NCBI GenBank assembly: GCA_031285605.1
Contig: JAITVW010000046.1
Location: 1-10,319 of the forward strand
Reading direction: 5' to 3'
From: Fusobacteriales bacterium
GTDB lineage: Bacteria; Fusobacteriota; Fusobacteriia; Fusobacteriales; Leptotrichiaceae
Length of the DNA: 10,319 nucleotides
The number at the start of each line of letters is the position of its first letter. Position 1 is the stretch's first letter. The translations under genes and the position numbers were made by a program. This document shows positions 1 through 6,766 of this stretch, piece by piece. Under the pieces are notes generated by a model that did not search any database, was not told the DNA's origin, and saw only the letters and a program-made list of their open reading frames with translations.

Positions 1-85
1 TGTGTATAATATTATTGCTGAGAATATATTTCAGTTTATTCTGTATAGTTATTTTATTAGTCATAAAACAATTATACCAGAAATC

Positions 86-111
86 AGCCGGATTTTGAAT
101 CCGGCTTTTTT
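86..111 (+). terminator. Rho-independent terminator of an upstream transcript
   Basis: A perfect 9-bp stem (AGCCGGATT, 86-94, with AATCCGGCT, 98-106) closes a 3-nt loop and runs straight into six T residues (106-111). The stem is GC-rich for this AT-rich window. It should end a + strand transcript that enters from the left; the gene it serves is mostly or wholly outside the window. Confidence 0.88.
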
Positions 112-247
112 AATGGAATCATATTTCTTAAAGCAAAAGAAGAAGATAATAATTAATTTTTTTGAGGTGTTATGGTAAAATTAGGGAAACAAGAAAGTAT
201 ATTTAAATAAAATTATTAATTAATAAAACTCAGAAAGAAGAGGCGAA

Positions 248-712
248 ATGAAAGTATTAATTTGTTCTGACAGTCATAAAAGGCTGGATATATTTCAGAA
301 AGTAATAGACAGGGAATTACCTGAAATAGTGATATTTGCGGGAGATCACAGCACAGATGCATTAGATATGTCTTATGTATATTCCGATATAAAATTTTTT
401 ATAGTAAGAGGAAATACAGATTATTTTGACAGGGATACATCAGATGAACTGATAATAGAGCTGGAAAAAGAAAAGATACTTTTGGTACACGGTCATTTGT
501 TCGAAGTAAAGTTATATATGAGTGAACTGGAAAAAGAGGCGGAGTCAGACGGTGTAAGCGTGTGTATATTTGGTCATACCCATATTCCTTATTATAAAGA
601 AAAGAATAAGATAAAATACATAAATCCGGGAGCAATGCAAAATGGAAATTATGCGGTATGGGAAGGAAAAAAGATAGAATTAAGGAATGTTGTAAATAAA
701 TATAAAAATTAG
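248..712 (+). CDS. YfcE/MJ0936-type metallophosphoesterase
   Basis: A 154-residue cytosolic phosphoesterase of the calcineurin-like fold, the usual length for the small YfcE/MJ0936 group, whose members hydrolyse phosphodiesters with two bound metal ions. The metal-ligand motifs appear in order: D8-x-H10 at the N terminus, G32-D33, G55-N-T-D58, H81-G-H83 and G109-H-T-H112, followed by the family N126-P-G turn. All expected ligands are present, so it should be active; the natural substrate cannot be read from sequence. The start is supported by AGAAGAGG about 4 nt upstream. No terminator follows directly, so transcription may continue into the small ORF at 805 and stop at the hairpin at 968-1038. 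No signal peptide or membrane segment is visible. The family is confident; the gene name yfcE is not assigned because substrate and orthology are untested. Confidence 0.93.
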   Translation: MKVLICSDSHKRLDIFQKVIDRELPEIVIFAGDHSTDALDMSYVYSDIKFFIVRGNTDYFDRDTSDELIIELEKEKILLVHGHLFEVKLYMSELEKEAESDGVSVCIFGHTHIPYYKEKNKIKYINPGAMQNGNYAVWEGKKIELRNVVNKYKN

Positions 713-804
713 CAGTCCTTTTGAGAACAGCGGCAGAATATAGTTGTAATTGTGTTTTTCTTATTAATGTGATTGTTTATTTGTGATATGAAAGGAAGAT
801 TATT

Positions 805-903
805 ATGAAAAGAAAATCCTGGAATATTCTGAGAGCAGCTTTAGTGAAAACAAAAAGAAACAGACGCAGAAATTTTAGATATAAACATATTTCAAAAGAT
901 TAA
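805..903 (+). CDS. Small, very basic hypothetical protein (32 aa)
   Basis: A 32-codon ORF beginning MKRKSWNILRAALVKTKRNR and ending in HISKD. About 13 of its 32 residues are Lys or Arg, with only one acidic residue, at the C-terminal end. It has a well placed ribosome binding site (AAAGGAAG, 791-798, 6 nt before ATG), tandem stops (TAA TAG), and a terminator-like hairpin about 65 nt downstream (968-1038), so it has the layout of a real short gene. It lies 92 nt after the phosphoesterase and could share its transcript. The charge suggests binding to RNA, DNA or the ribosome, but that is inference. It does not match ribosomal proteins L34 or L36 as I know them, and I recognise no family. It could also be a chance ORF, since short open frames are common in AT-rich DNA. 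Confidence 0.42.
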   Translation: MKRKSWNILRAALVKTKRNRRRNFRYKHISKD

Positions 904-967
904 TAGAAAAACTGGTAATATAATGTAAATCAGAATTATCAGAAATGATATGAATAATTAAATAAAA

Positions 968-1038
968 ACGAATCTGACAAATTTTTTAAAGTAAATTCCA
1001 GTTTTTCGGAGTTATTTCAAATGACAGGTTCGTTTTTT
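968..1038 (+). terminator. Long-loop hairpin with T-run after the small ORF
   Basis: The arm at 968-979 (ACGAATCTGACA) pairs with 1022-1033 (TGACAGGTTCGT): 11 of 12 positions pair, including one G-U, with one A/A mismatch. Six T residues follow (1033-1038) and an A-run precedes the stem. The 42-nt loop is long for a terminator, and a short inner pairing (ATTCC with GGAGT) may fold it further. It most likely ends the phosphoesterase/small-ORF transcript. Confidence 0.6.
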
Positions 1039-1125
1039 AAGTAAGAGAAATAAAAGAACTGGAAGTAAAAGAAACTGATGGAAATAAAGTACTATAAAAT
1101 ATGTATAATAAAATTCATTAGAAAA

Positions 1126-1165
1126 GCAGACTTTATCTTAATTAATTTAGGTATGTCTGTTTTTT
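1126..1165 (+). terminator. Candidate terminator hairpin
   Basis: GCAGAC (1126-1131) pairs with GTCTGT (1155-1160), followed by T1160-T1165. A short inner stem (TATC with GGTA) extends it past a small internal loop. AAAA precedes the stem. A TATAAT box at 1104-1109 lies just upstream without a good -35 element, so the RNA it would end is unclear. Confidence 0.45.
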
Positions 1166-1228
1166 AATAAATTATAGTAAGCACGATATTTTACTGTCTG
1201 TGAAGGAACGGCTGTTGTTATACTTACT

Positions 1229-1310
1229 TTTTTCCATGCAAAAATAAAATACTGCACTGGGAAAAAGCTCTGTAAGATTTAGGGAAATCTAATTTTATAA
1301 GCTTTTTTTT
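1229..1310 (+). promoter_or_regulatory. Possible terminator/antiterminator pair before pheST
   Basis: Two folds compete for A1262-A1266. Terminator form: AAAAAGCT (1262-1269) pairs with AGCTTTTT (1300-1307), continues inward through TGTA/TATA and AGATTT/AAATCT (1275-1280 with 1285-1290), and is followed by the rest of an eight-T run (1303-1310). Alternative form: TTTTTCC (1229-1235) pairs with GGAAAAA (1260-1266), extended by A-T and TGCA/TGCA (1237-1240 with 1253-1256) past two single-base bulges, which removes five of the eight outer terminator pairs. This is the logic of an attenuator. Both stems are AT-rich and therefore weak. No T-box consensus (AGGGTGGNACCGCG) and no Phe-rich leader peptide is seen, so the signal, if any, is unknown. 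If the promoter at 1323-1331 is the only one for pheS, this is just the end of another transcript. Confidence 0.38.
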
Positions 1311-1322
1311 GTTTGTGATTTG

Positions 1323-1331
1323 TGTTATAAT
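1323..1331 (+). promoter_or_regulatory. Candidate extended -10 promoter for pheST
   Basis: TGTTATAAT is a perfect TGn extended -10 box, about 33 nt before the pheS ATG. Only T-runs sit in the -35 region, which an extended -10 tolerates. A start near 1338 would leave a leader of about 27 nt containing only the AGGAGG site. TATAAT is not rare in DNA this AT-rich, so the call is moderate. Confidence 0.45.
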
Positions 1332-1364
1332 AATTTTAAAAGTTATATTTTTTCAGGAGGACAG

Positions 1365-2384
1365 ATGAGAGAAAAATTAGAGAAGCTGAAAGAGCAGGTA
1401 ACAGAAAAACTGGATCAGATAAATAGTCTGGAAAATTTAGATGAGCTGAGAATAGCCATACTCGGGAAAAAAGGGGAGCTGACTTCCATTATGAAGGAAA
1501 TGGGAAATATAGCCGCTGAAAAAAGGGCAGAATTTGGAAAGGCAGCAAATGAAGTCAAAGAAAAAATAATGGAAAATTTTGACATAAAGCTTGCAGCATT
1601 GAAGACCAGAATAAAAGAAGAGAAAATGAAAACAGAAGTATTGGATATTACTCTGCCCGGGAAAAAACAGAATGTAGGAACACTTCATCCTATTACTCAG
1701 ACAATGGGAATGTTAAGGAGTATTTTTTTGGAAATGGGATTTGATGTAATGGACGGTCCGGAAATAGAGCAGACTTATTATAATTTTGATGCTTTGAATT
1801 TTCCGAAAGACCATCCTTCAAGGGATCTGCAGGATTCTTTTTATATAGAGGATGATCTGCTGTTAAGAACACATACATCACCAATGCAGATAAGATATAT
1901 GCTTGAAAAAAAACCTCCTTTTAGAATGGTATCACTGGGAAAAGTTTACAGATCAGATTATGATATAACACACACCCCTATGTTTCACCAGATGGAAGGG
2001 CTTATGATAGGAGAGGATGTGTCATTTGCCAACTTTAAAGCACTTCTTACGAGTGTGGTAAGAAGACTTTTTGGAGAAGACAGAGCGGTAAGATTCAGAC
2101 CTCACTTTTTTCCGTTTACGGAACCGTCAGCTGAGATGGATGTGGAATGCGGAGTATGCCATGGTAAAGGATGCAGATCTTGTAAAAATACAGGATGGCT
2201 TGAAATTCTCGGAAGCGGAATGGTAGATCCCAATGTTTTAAAAGAAGTGGGAATAGACCCTGCAAAATATCAGGGATTTGCATTTGGAATGGGAATGGAA
2301 AGAGTGGCAATGCTGAAGTTCGGTATAGATGACATAAGAGCGTACTATGAAAATGACGTAAGATTTTTAGATCAATTTAAATAA
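1365..2384 (+). CDS. pheS: Phenylalanyl-tRNA synthetase alpha subunit
   Basis: The catalytic subunit of the (alpha-beta)2 enzyme that attaches phenylalanine to tRNA-Phe in the cytosol. The 339 residues match the usual bacterial length. Residues 1-90 form the charged, coiled-coil tRNA-binding arm. The class II core follows: KDHPSRD (148-154), RTHTS (168-172), motif 2 GKVYRSD (192-198) with THTPMFHQMEG (202-212), FTEPSAEMDV (251-260), the cysteine-rich turn C262-x2-C265-x4-C270-x2-C273 seen in many bacterial PheS, and motif 3 GMGMER (308-313). A306 in GFAFGMG matches the position that sets amino-acid specificity in E. coli PheS (A294). The start is placed at 1365 because AGGAGG lies at 1355-1360. 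An in-frame ATG at 1320 would add 15 residues, lacks a ribosome binding site, and precedes the candidate promoter. pheT follows after 48 nt, so the two form an operon. Confidence 0.97.
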   Translation: MREKLEKLKEQVTEKLDQINSLENLDELRIAILGKKGELTSIMKEMGNIAAEKRAEFGKAANEVKEKIMENFDIKLAALKTRIKEEKMKTEVLDITLPGKKQNVGTLHPITQTMGMLRSIFLEMGFDVMDGPEIEQTYYNFDALNFPKDHPSRDLQDSFYIEDDLLLRTHTSPMQIRYMLEKKPPFRMVSLGKVYRSDYDITHTPMFHQMEGLMIGEDVSFANFKALLTSVVRRLFGEDRAVRFRPHFFPFTEPSAEMDVECGVCHGKGCRSCKNTGWLEILGSGMVDPNVLKEVGIDPAKYQGFAFGMGMERVAMLKFGIDDIRAYYENDVRFLDQFK

Positions 2385-2432
2385 AAATATAAAAAAGAAA
2401 AAAAAGATTTACAGACCTTAGAAGGAGGAGAA

Positions 2433-4832
2433 ATGCTGATCTCGTTAAACTGGTTAAAGCAATACATAGATTTGGAAGGAATATCAATAGAAGAATTGGA
2501 TAACACCCTTACTATGATAGGACAGGAAGTAGAAAAAATAGACAGACAGGGGGAATCTCTGGGAAATATAGTAACGGCACAAATAGCGGAGAAAGAAATG
2601 CACCCTGATTCTGATCATCTGACAGTATGTAAGGTAGATGACGGAAATGAAATTCTGCAGATAGTGTGTGGTGCATCTAATCACAAACAGGGTGATAAGG
2701 TGGTGCTTGCACGTATTGGAGCCGTACTTGGCAGAGATTTTAAGATAAAAAAGACAAAAATAAGAGGAGTGGAATCTTTCGGTATGCTTTGTTCGGAAAA
2801 AGAGCTGGGACTGAGTGATAATCACGACGGGATAATGATTCTTCCGGAAGATACAAAGACAGGAATAGAGATAAAAGATTATTTTGGTCTTGATGATACC
2901 ATATTTGAACTGGAAATAACGCCAAACAGACCGGACTGTCTGTCACATATAGGAATAGCAAGAGAACTTGCAGTGTATTATAATAAGAAATTACATCTGC
3001 CTGAGATGAAAATGCATGGAAAGCATTTTGAAAAAACTGAAAACTTTATACATATAGAGATAGCAGATGAAACTATCTCAAAAAGATATACTTCAAAAAT
3101 AGTAAAAAACGTAACTGTAAAAGAAAGCCCCGAATGGCTCCAAAAACGTCTTAATTCTATAGGAATCAGAAGTATAAACAATATAGTAGATGTTACAAAC
3201 TTCGTTCTTATGGAAATGGGACATCCGATTCATGCTTTTGACCTTGACAAAATAGAAGAAAAGAAAATAACAGTCAGAAGAGCCAAAGACGGTGAAAAAT
3301 TAGTTACTCTGGATGAAAAAGAGAGAGAATTGAATCCGGATGATATAGTAATAGCAGACGGGAAGAAAGCTGTTGCTCTCGGAGGGGTAATGGGAGGATA
3401 TAATTCTGAAATAGACAGCAAAACTAAAGATGTATTAATAGAAGTTGCACATTTTAATCCTTACAATATAAGAAAAACTTCAAAGAGACTTACTTTATCA
3501 AGTGATGCTTCATATAGATTCGAGCGTGGAATAGATTTAGAGGATGCTGTAAGAGTAATAGACAGAGTAGCCGGATTAATACAGGAAACCGCAGGAGGAG
3601 AGATTCTTCACGGCGTGTTCGAGGCTTATCCTGTAAAGTATGAAGAAACAATGTCCGAATTTAATATGAAAAGATTTGAAAAATTTGTCGGAAAAAAGAT
3701 AGAGAAAGAAAGAATAATAGAAATTTTTGAAAATCTTGAAATTACTGTTGCTGACAAAGGTGAAGTTCTGTTGCTGACACCTCCGAGCTTCAGGAATGAT
3801 CTGGAGAGAGAGCAGGATTTCTATGAAGAAATAATAAGAATTTACGGATTTGACAACATAGAATCTGTTATGCCCAAGCTGGATATAAATCTGATCCGTA
3901 TAGATACATTAAGGGGAATAGATTTGCTGAGAAGTGTTGCAGTTGCTGTGGGAACAGGTTTGAGAGAGGTAATAAACTACAGTTTTATTCCCCGTGATGC
4001 TCTGGAAAAAATAAGATATAACGATGCAGCCGGTGATGAGATAATAGAAGTAAAAAAGCCGATAACAGAAGAGTTTGTTATTATGAGACCTACTCTGCTG
4101 TATAGTCTTATAAAAAATGCAAAGGATAATATTAATAGAAATATAACAGATATCAGATTTTTTGAAACAACAAAAACATTTAAAAAAATTGAAGGAAAAA
4201 TAGAAGAAGAACAGAAATTCGGTATTATACTGGGCGGAGAACCTGAAAAATATATCTGGAATGTAAAGCCGGCATCTTATGATTTTTATGATCTGAAAGG
4301 AATAGTAGAGGAAATTTTTTCAAAAATCAGATTTGAAAAATATACTCTCGTAAGAACAACAAAAGAAAGCTATCATCCGGGAAGAGCGGCAGATGTCTAT
4401 GTAGGTAAAGAGTATATAGGGACATTCGGAGAACTGCATTCTGATGTAATGGAAAACTTTGATCTGAAAAAGAAGCTTCTTACGGCAGAATTCAGACTTG
4501 AAGCATTAATAAAGTATTCTGATAAAAATATATTTTTCAAGGGAATAAATAAATTTCCTGCAGTTCCGAGAGATCTTGCACTTGTAATGGAAGAAAATAT
4601 TCTTGTGGGAGATGTTATCAAAAGTATCGCAAAATTATCACCTGTTATTGAAAAAGTAGAGCTGTTTGATGTATATCAGGGAGCAGGAGTAGAAGCAGGG
4701 AAGAAAAGTATAGCAATAAGCATTGTTTTAAGAGAGAAAAATAAAACACTGGAAGAAAATGAAATAAATTCAGTAATATCAAAAATACTGGAAAAAGTAA
4801 AGAAAGATTTTGGCGCAGAATTAAGACAGTAA
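2433..4832 (+). CDS. pheT: Phenylalanyl-tRNA synthetase beta subunit
   Basis: The partner of PheS, which binds tRNA-Phe and hydrolyses wrongly made Tyr-tRNA-Phe. The 799 residues are the full bacterial length. Domains in order: EMAP-like OB tRNA-binding domain (about 40-150, with HPDSDHLTVCKV and GMLCSEKELGL), B3/B4 editing domain (about 210-365, with NIVDVTNFVLMEMGHPIHAFD, H267, GVMGG at 318-322 and E337), B5 domain (about 405-472, with PSFRNDLEREQDFYEEI), a catalytic-like core without catalysis (about 480-690), and the C-terminal ferredoxin-fold anticodon-binding domain (about 706-799, from KFPAVPRDLALVM). The editing-site residues expected from E. coli and Thermus seem kept, so proofreading should be intact. 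AAGGAGGAG lies just before the ATG. The gene is in operon with pheS and followed at once by a strong terminator. Confidence 0.98.
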   Translation: MLISLNWLKQYIDLEGISIEELDNTLTMIGQEVEKIDRQGESLGNIVTAQIAEKEMHPDSDHLTVCKVDDGNEILQIVCGASNHKQGDKVVLARIGAVLGRDFKIKKTKIRGVESFGMLCSEKELGLSDNHDGIMILPEDTKTGIEIKDYFGLDDTIFELEITPNRPDCLSHIGIARELAVYYNKKLHLPEMKMHGKHFEKTENFIHIEIADETISKRYTSKIVKNVTVKESPEWLQKRLNSIGIRSINNIVDVTNFVLMEMGHPIHAFDLDKIEEKKITVRRAKDGEKLVTLDEKERELNPDDIVIADGKKAVALGGVMGGYNSEIDSKTKDVLIEVAHFNPYNIRKTSKRLTLSSDASYRFERGIDLEDAVRVIDRVAGLIQETAGGEILHGVFEAYPVKYEETMSEFNMKRFEKFVGKKIEKERIIEIFENLEITVADKGEVLLLTPPSFRNDLEREQDFYEEIIRIYGFDNIESVMPKLDINLIRIDTLRGIDLLRSVAVAVGTGLREVINYSFIPRDALEKIRYNDAAGDEIIEVKKPITEEFVIMRPTLLYSLIKNAKDNINRNITDIRFFETTKTFKKIEGKIEEEQKFGIILGGEPEKYIWNVKPASYDFYDLKGIVEEIFSKIRFEKYTLVRTTKESYHPGRAADVYVGKEYIGTFGELHSDVMENFDLKKKLLTAEFRLEALIKYSDKNIFFKGINKFPAVPRDLALVMEENILVGDVIKSIAKLSPVIEKVELFDVYQGAGVEAGKKSIAISIVLREKNKTLEENEINSVISKILEKVKKDFGAELRQ

Positions 4833-4837
4833 AAAAG

Positions 4838-4882
4838 AAAAGATGTTTTCATATGAAGCAAAAGTAGTGAAAGCATCTTTTT
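4838..4882 (+). terminator. Terminator of the pheST operon
   Basis: AAAAGATGTTTTCA (4838-4851) pairs with TGAAAGCATCTTTT (4868-4881) over 14 positions, with a single U-G pair and a 16-nt loop, and ends in a T-run. It starts 6 nt after the pheT stop codon. The A-rich left flank would let it also work, less well, on the minus strand. Confidence 0.9.
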
Positions 4883-4887
4883 ATTAG

Positions 4888-4918
4888 AAAAAAACTGTTG
4901 AATCAAATTCAACGGTTT
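4888..4918 (-). terminator. Hairpin with T-run on the minus strand
   Basis: CTGTTGAAT (4895-4903) pairs with ATTCAACGG (4907-4915) around a 3-nt loop, extended by AAA/TTT to 12 pairs. On the minus strand the stem is followed by seven T (complement of 4888-4894), which is classical terminator form. On the + strand only three T follow. It would stop transcription coming from the right towards pheT, although no minus-strand gene is visible. Confidence 0.55.
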
Positions 4919-5003
4919 CAAGGGAGTGTATTAAGAAAAATATTTTTATAATTTAAGTATAGGTTGAAAATATTGGAAAAATTTTTAATATCATTGGTTT
5001 TAT

Positions 5004-5031
5004 TTGTGAAATATCTGAGGTTTTTTATAAA
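5004..5031 (+). promoter_or_regulatory. Candidate promoter for the glycosidase gene
   Basis: TTGTGA (5004-5009), a 16-nt spacer, then TATAAA (5026-5031). Alternatives nearby are TATAAT at 5042-5047, without a good -35 element, and TTGTTT (5075-5080) with TATACA (5097-5102) at 16 nt. The last overlaps the palindrome at 5089-5103. The sequence alone does not say which one is used. Confidence 0.3.
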
Positions 5032-5088
5032 TCTCATAGTTTATAATATGAAAATATTACTACAATATAAAGTTTTGTTTTGTGTAAG

Positions 5089-5103
5089 TTGTAAAGTATA
5101 CAA
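5089..5103 (+). promoter_or_regulatory. Possible operator palindrome
   Basis: TTGTAAAGTATACAA has perfect 5-nt inverted arms (TTGTA/TACAA) around a 5-nt centre, 37 nt before the glycosidase ATG and overlapping one candidate -10 box. The arms resemble the TTGTAnnTACAA-like operators of GntR-family sugar repressors such as TreR, though the spacing differs. A repressor here would make the gene inducible by its sugar. No regulator gene is present in the window. Confidence 0.3.
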
Positions 5104-5140
5104 TCAATGAAATAGATTTTAATTTTAGGAGGATATAGAT

Positions 5141-6550
5141 ATGAAAAAGCTTAAATTTCCGGAAAATTTTGATTGGGGAACAGCATCAAGCGGACCACAG
5201 AGTGAAGGTTCACAGGATAAACCGCATGAGTCTTTATGGGATTACTGGTATAAAAATGATAAAGAACGTTTTTTCCAGAATGTAGGGCCGAAGATAACAT
5301 GTGACAGCTATAACAGATATAAGGAAGATATAAAAATAATGGCGGAATTAGGTTTAAAGTCATTCAGGACATCTATTCAGTGGACAAGACTTATAAAAAA
5401 TCTGGAGACAGGTGAGCCGGATCCGAAAGCTGTGGAGTTTTATAATAATTATATCAATGAAATGTTGGAAAATGGAATTGAACCTGTAATGAATCTTTTT
5501 CACTTTGATACTCCTATTGAGCTTGAACAGAAATATGGAGGCTTTAAAAGCAAAAAGGTTACAGAATTATATGTGAAGTTTGCTAAGACAGCTTTTGAGC
5601 TTTTCGGTGACAGGGTAAAAAGATGGATAACTTTTAATGAACCTGTTGCACACACAAAAGGAGCATATCTGTATAATTTTATATATCCTGCAGAATTAAG
5701 TACAAAATCTTTTGCACAGGCGAGTTATAATATTCTTCTTGCACATGCAGGAGCTTGTAAAGTATATAAAAGTTTACAGATGGGCGGGGAAATCGGAATA
5801 GTGCTGGATCTTCTGCCGCCGATACCCAGAAGTACAAGAAGTGCGGATAAGTATGCTGCAAAGGTAGCAGATTTGTTTTTTAATATGATATTTATGGATC
5901 CGTGTGTAAAAGGACAATATGATGATGAATATCTGGAAATTCTGGAAAAGCATGACTGTATGTTTGATATTCTTCAAGGGGAAAAGGAATTAATAAAAGA
6001 AAATACCGTAGATTTTATAGGAATAAATTATTATCAGCCGCAGCGTGTAAATGCACCAAAGTATGCTCCTAATGTAAATGCACCATTTACACCTAACTGG
6101 TATTTTGATGATTATGAAATGCCTAACAGACGTATGAATGTATACAGAGGATGGGAAATATATCCAAAATCAATTTATGATATAGCAATGCGTGTAAAAA
6201 ATGAATTTGGTAATATTAAATGGTTTATATCGGAAAACGGCATGGGAGTGCAGAATGAAGAGCGTTTTATAAATAAAGACGGTATGATAGAGGATGATTA
6301 CAGAATAGACTTCATAAAAGAACATCTGGAATGGCTTCATAAAGCAATGGAAGAAGGATCAAATTGTCAGGGATATCACCTGTGGACATTTGTGGATAAC
6401 TGGTCATGGACTAATGCTTATAAAAACAGATACGGTTATGTATCTCTTGACTTGAAAACAAGAAACAGAACAATAAAAAAATCAGGATACTGGATAAAAA
6501 AAGTAATTGAAGAAAATGGATTTGAACCGCTTGAAGATGAATTTGAATAA
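5141..6550 (+). CDS. Glycoside hydrolase family 1, probable 6-phospho-beta-glucosidase
   Basis: A 469-residue cytosolic TIM-barrel glycosidase of GH1, full length for the family, with no signal peptide. The N-terminal FPENFDWGTASS signature, the acid/base glutamate in TFNEP (164-168, E167) and the nucleophile in ISENG (363-367, E365) are all present, as are GINYY (294-298) and the sugar-binding region near DNWSW (419-423). The loop S422-W-T-N-A-Y-K428-N-R-Y431-G resembles the Ser/Lys/Tyr phosphate-binding loop of 6-phospho-beta-glycosidases rather than the Glu-Trp of non-phosphorylated beta-glucosidases, which suggests a substrate delivered by the PTS. The Lys-Tyr spacing is one residue longer than the K-x-Y I expect, so plain beta-glucosidase or 6-phospho-beta-galactosidase remain possible. 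AGGAGG sits 8 nt before ATG. The gene is monocistronic, between two terminators, with no permease or regulator beside it. Confidence 0.93.
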   Translation: MKKLKFPENFDWGTASSGPQSEGSQDKPHESLWDYWYKNDKERFFQNVGPKITCDSYNRYKEDIKIMAELGLKSFRTSIQWTRLIKNLETGEPDPKAVEFYNNYINEMLENGIEPVMNLFHFDTPIELEQKYGGFKSKKVTELYVKFAKTAFELFGDRVKRWITFNEPVAHTKGAYLYNFIYPAELSTKSFAQASYNILLAHAGACKVYKSLQMGGEIGIVLDLLPPIPRSTRSADKYAAKVADLFFNMIFMDPCVKGQYDDEYLEILEKHDCMFDILQGEKELIKENTVDFIGINYYQPQRVNAPKYAPNVNAPFTPNWYFDDYEMPNRRMNVYRGWEIYPKSIYDIAMRVKNEFGNIKWFISENGMGVQNEERFINKDGMIEDDYRIDFIKEHLEWLHKAMEEGSNCQGYHLWTFVDNWSWTNAYKNRYGYVSLDLKTRNRTIKKSGYWIKKVIEENGFEPLEDEFE

Positions 6551-6562
6551 AGCTTCCAAAAG

Positions 6563-6601
6563 AAAAACTGATGAGGATTTACTGAGTCCCGTCAGTTTTT
6601 T
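6563..6601 (+). terminator. Terminator of the glycosidase gene
   Basis: AAAAACTGATG, a bulged A, then GGA (6563-6577) pairs with TCCCGTCAGTTTTT (6587-6600) around a 9-nt loop, ending in a T-run. It starts 13 nt after the stop codon and separates the glycosidase from HPr. Confidence 0.85.
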
Positions 6602-6698
6602 ACAAAAAAAAACCATAGGGCAATTTATGATCAGATTGAAAATAACAGCTTTTATTTGAAATATTTACAAAATCTGTAATAAAACCAAAAATAAGCAC

Positions 6699-6727
6699 TT
6701 TAAAAATTTTTGATAATACGATATAAT
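6699..6727 (+). promoter_or_regulatory. Candidate promoter of the HPr-ispH operon
   Basis: TTTAAA (6699-6704), a 17-nt spacer, then a perfect TATAAT (6722-6727), about 40 nt before the HPr ATG and downstream of the glycosidase terminator. The spacing is ideal and the -35 element is partial. Confidence 0.5.
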
Positions 6728-6766
6728 TAAATTATTTAAAGATAAAAATTTTAGGAGATTCAAAAA

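Larger units (their letters stand above)
904..1364 (+). other. Gene-free region with serial hairpins upstream of pheS
   Basis: I find no convincing coding sequence here. The stretch holds at least four + strand hairpins followed by T-runs: 968-1038, 1126-1165, 1176-1233 (weak, 6-bp stem AGTAAG/CTTACT with a 41-nt loop and six T) and 1262-1310. It also holds a competing pairing (1229-1266) and a candidate extended -10 promoter at 1323-1331. This is more structure than a single terminator plus promoter needs. It may be a pheST leader, one or more short untranslated RNAs, or serial terminators insulating pheST. Confidence 0.55.
4833..5140 (+). other. Spacer between pheT and the glycosidase gene
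   Basis: This 308-bp stretch holds the pheST terminator (4838-4882), a second hairpin oriented for the minus strand (4888-4918), several AT-rich promoter candidates, a palindrome at 5089-5103, and the ribosome binding site of the glycosidase gene. I find no ORF worth calling on either strand, and no BglG/LicT-type antitermination site, which would be expected in some beta-glucoside operons. Confidence 0.6.

Noticed and set aside
2..178. Open frame from the window start (58 codons), and a second open frame 3-98 with a hydrophobic stretch resembling a membrane-protein C terminus
   Set aside because: Both run into or through the perfect terminator at 86-111, and codon use is unlike the neighbouring genes. 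The 3-98 frame could be the tail of an upstream membrane protein, but hydrophobic peptides arise easily in AT-rich DNA.
1078..1167. 29-codon ORF ending inside the hairpin at 1126-1165, considered as a pheST leader peptide
   Set aside because: It has no good ribosome binding site and only three scattered Phe codons, and its stop lies in the T-run of the hairpin. It is not a convincing PheM-like attenuator peptide.
904..1364. T-box riboswitch for pheST
   Set aside because: No sequence close to the AGGGTGGNACCGCG T-box consensus is present in the stretch upstream of pheS.
4833..5140. BglG/LicT antiterminator site controlling the glycosidase gene
   Set aside because: No sequence resembling the ribonucleic antiterminator consensus overlaps a terminator here. 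The terminators present belong to pheST or face the minus strand.
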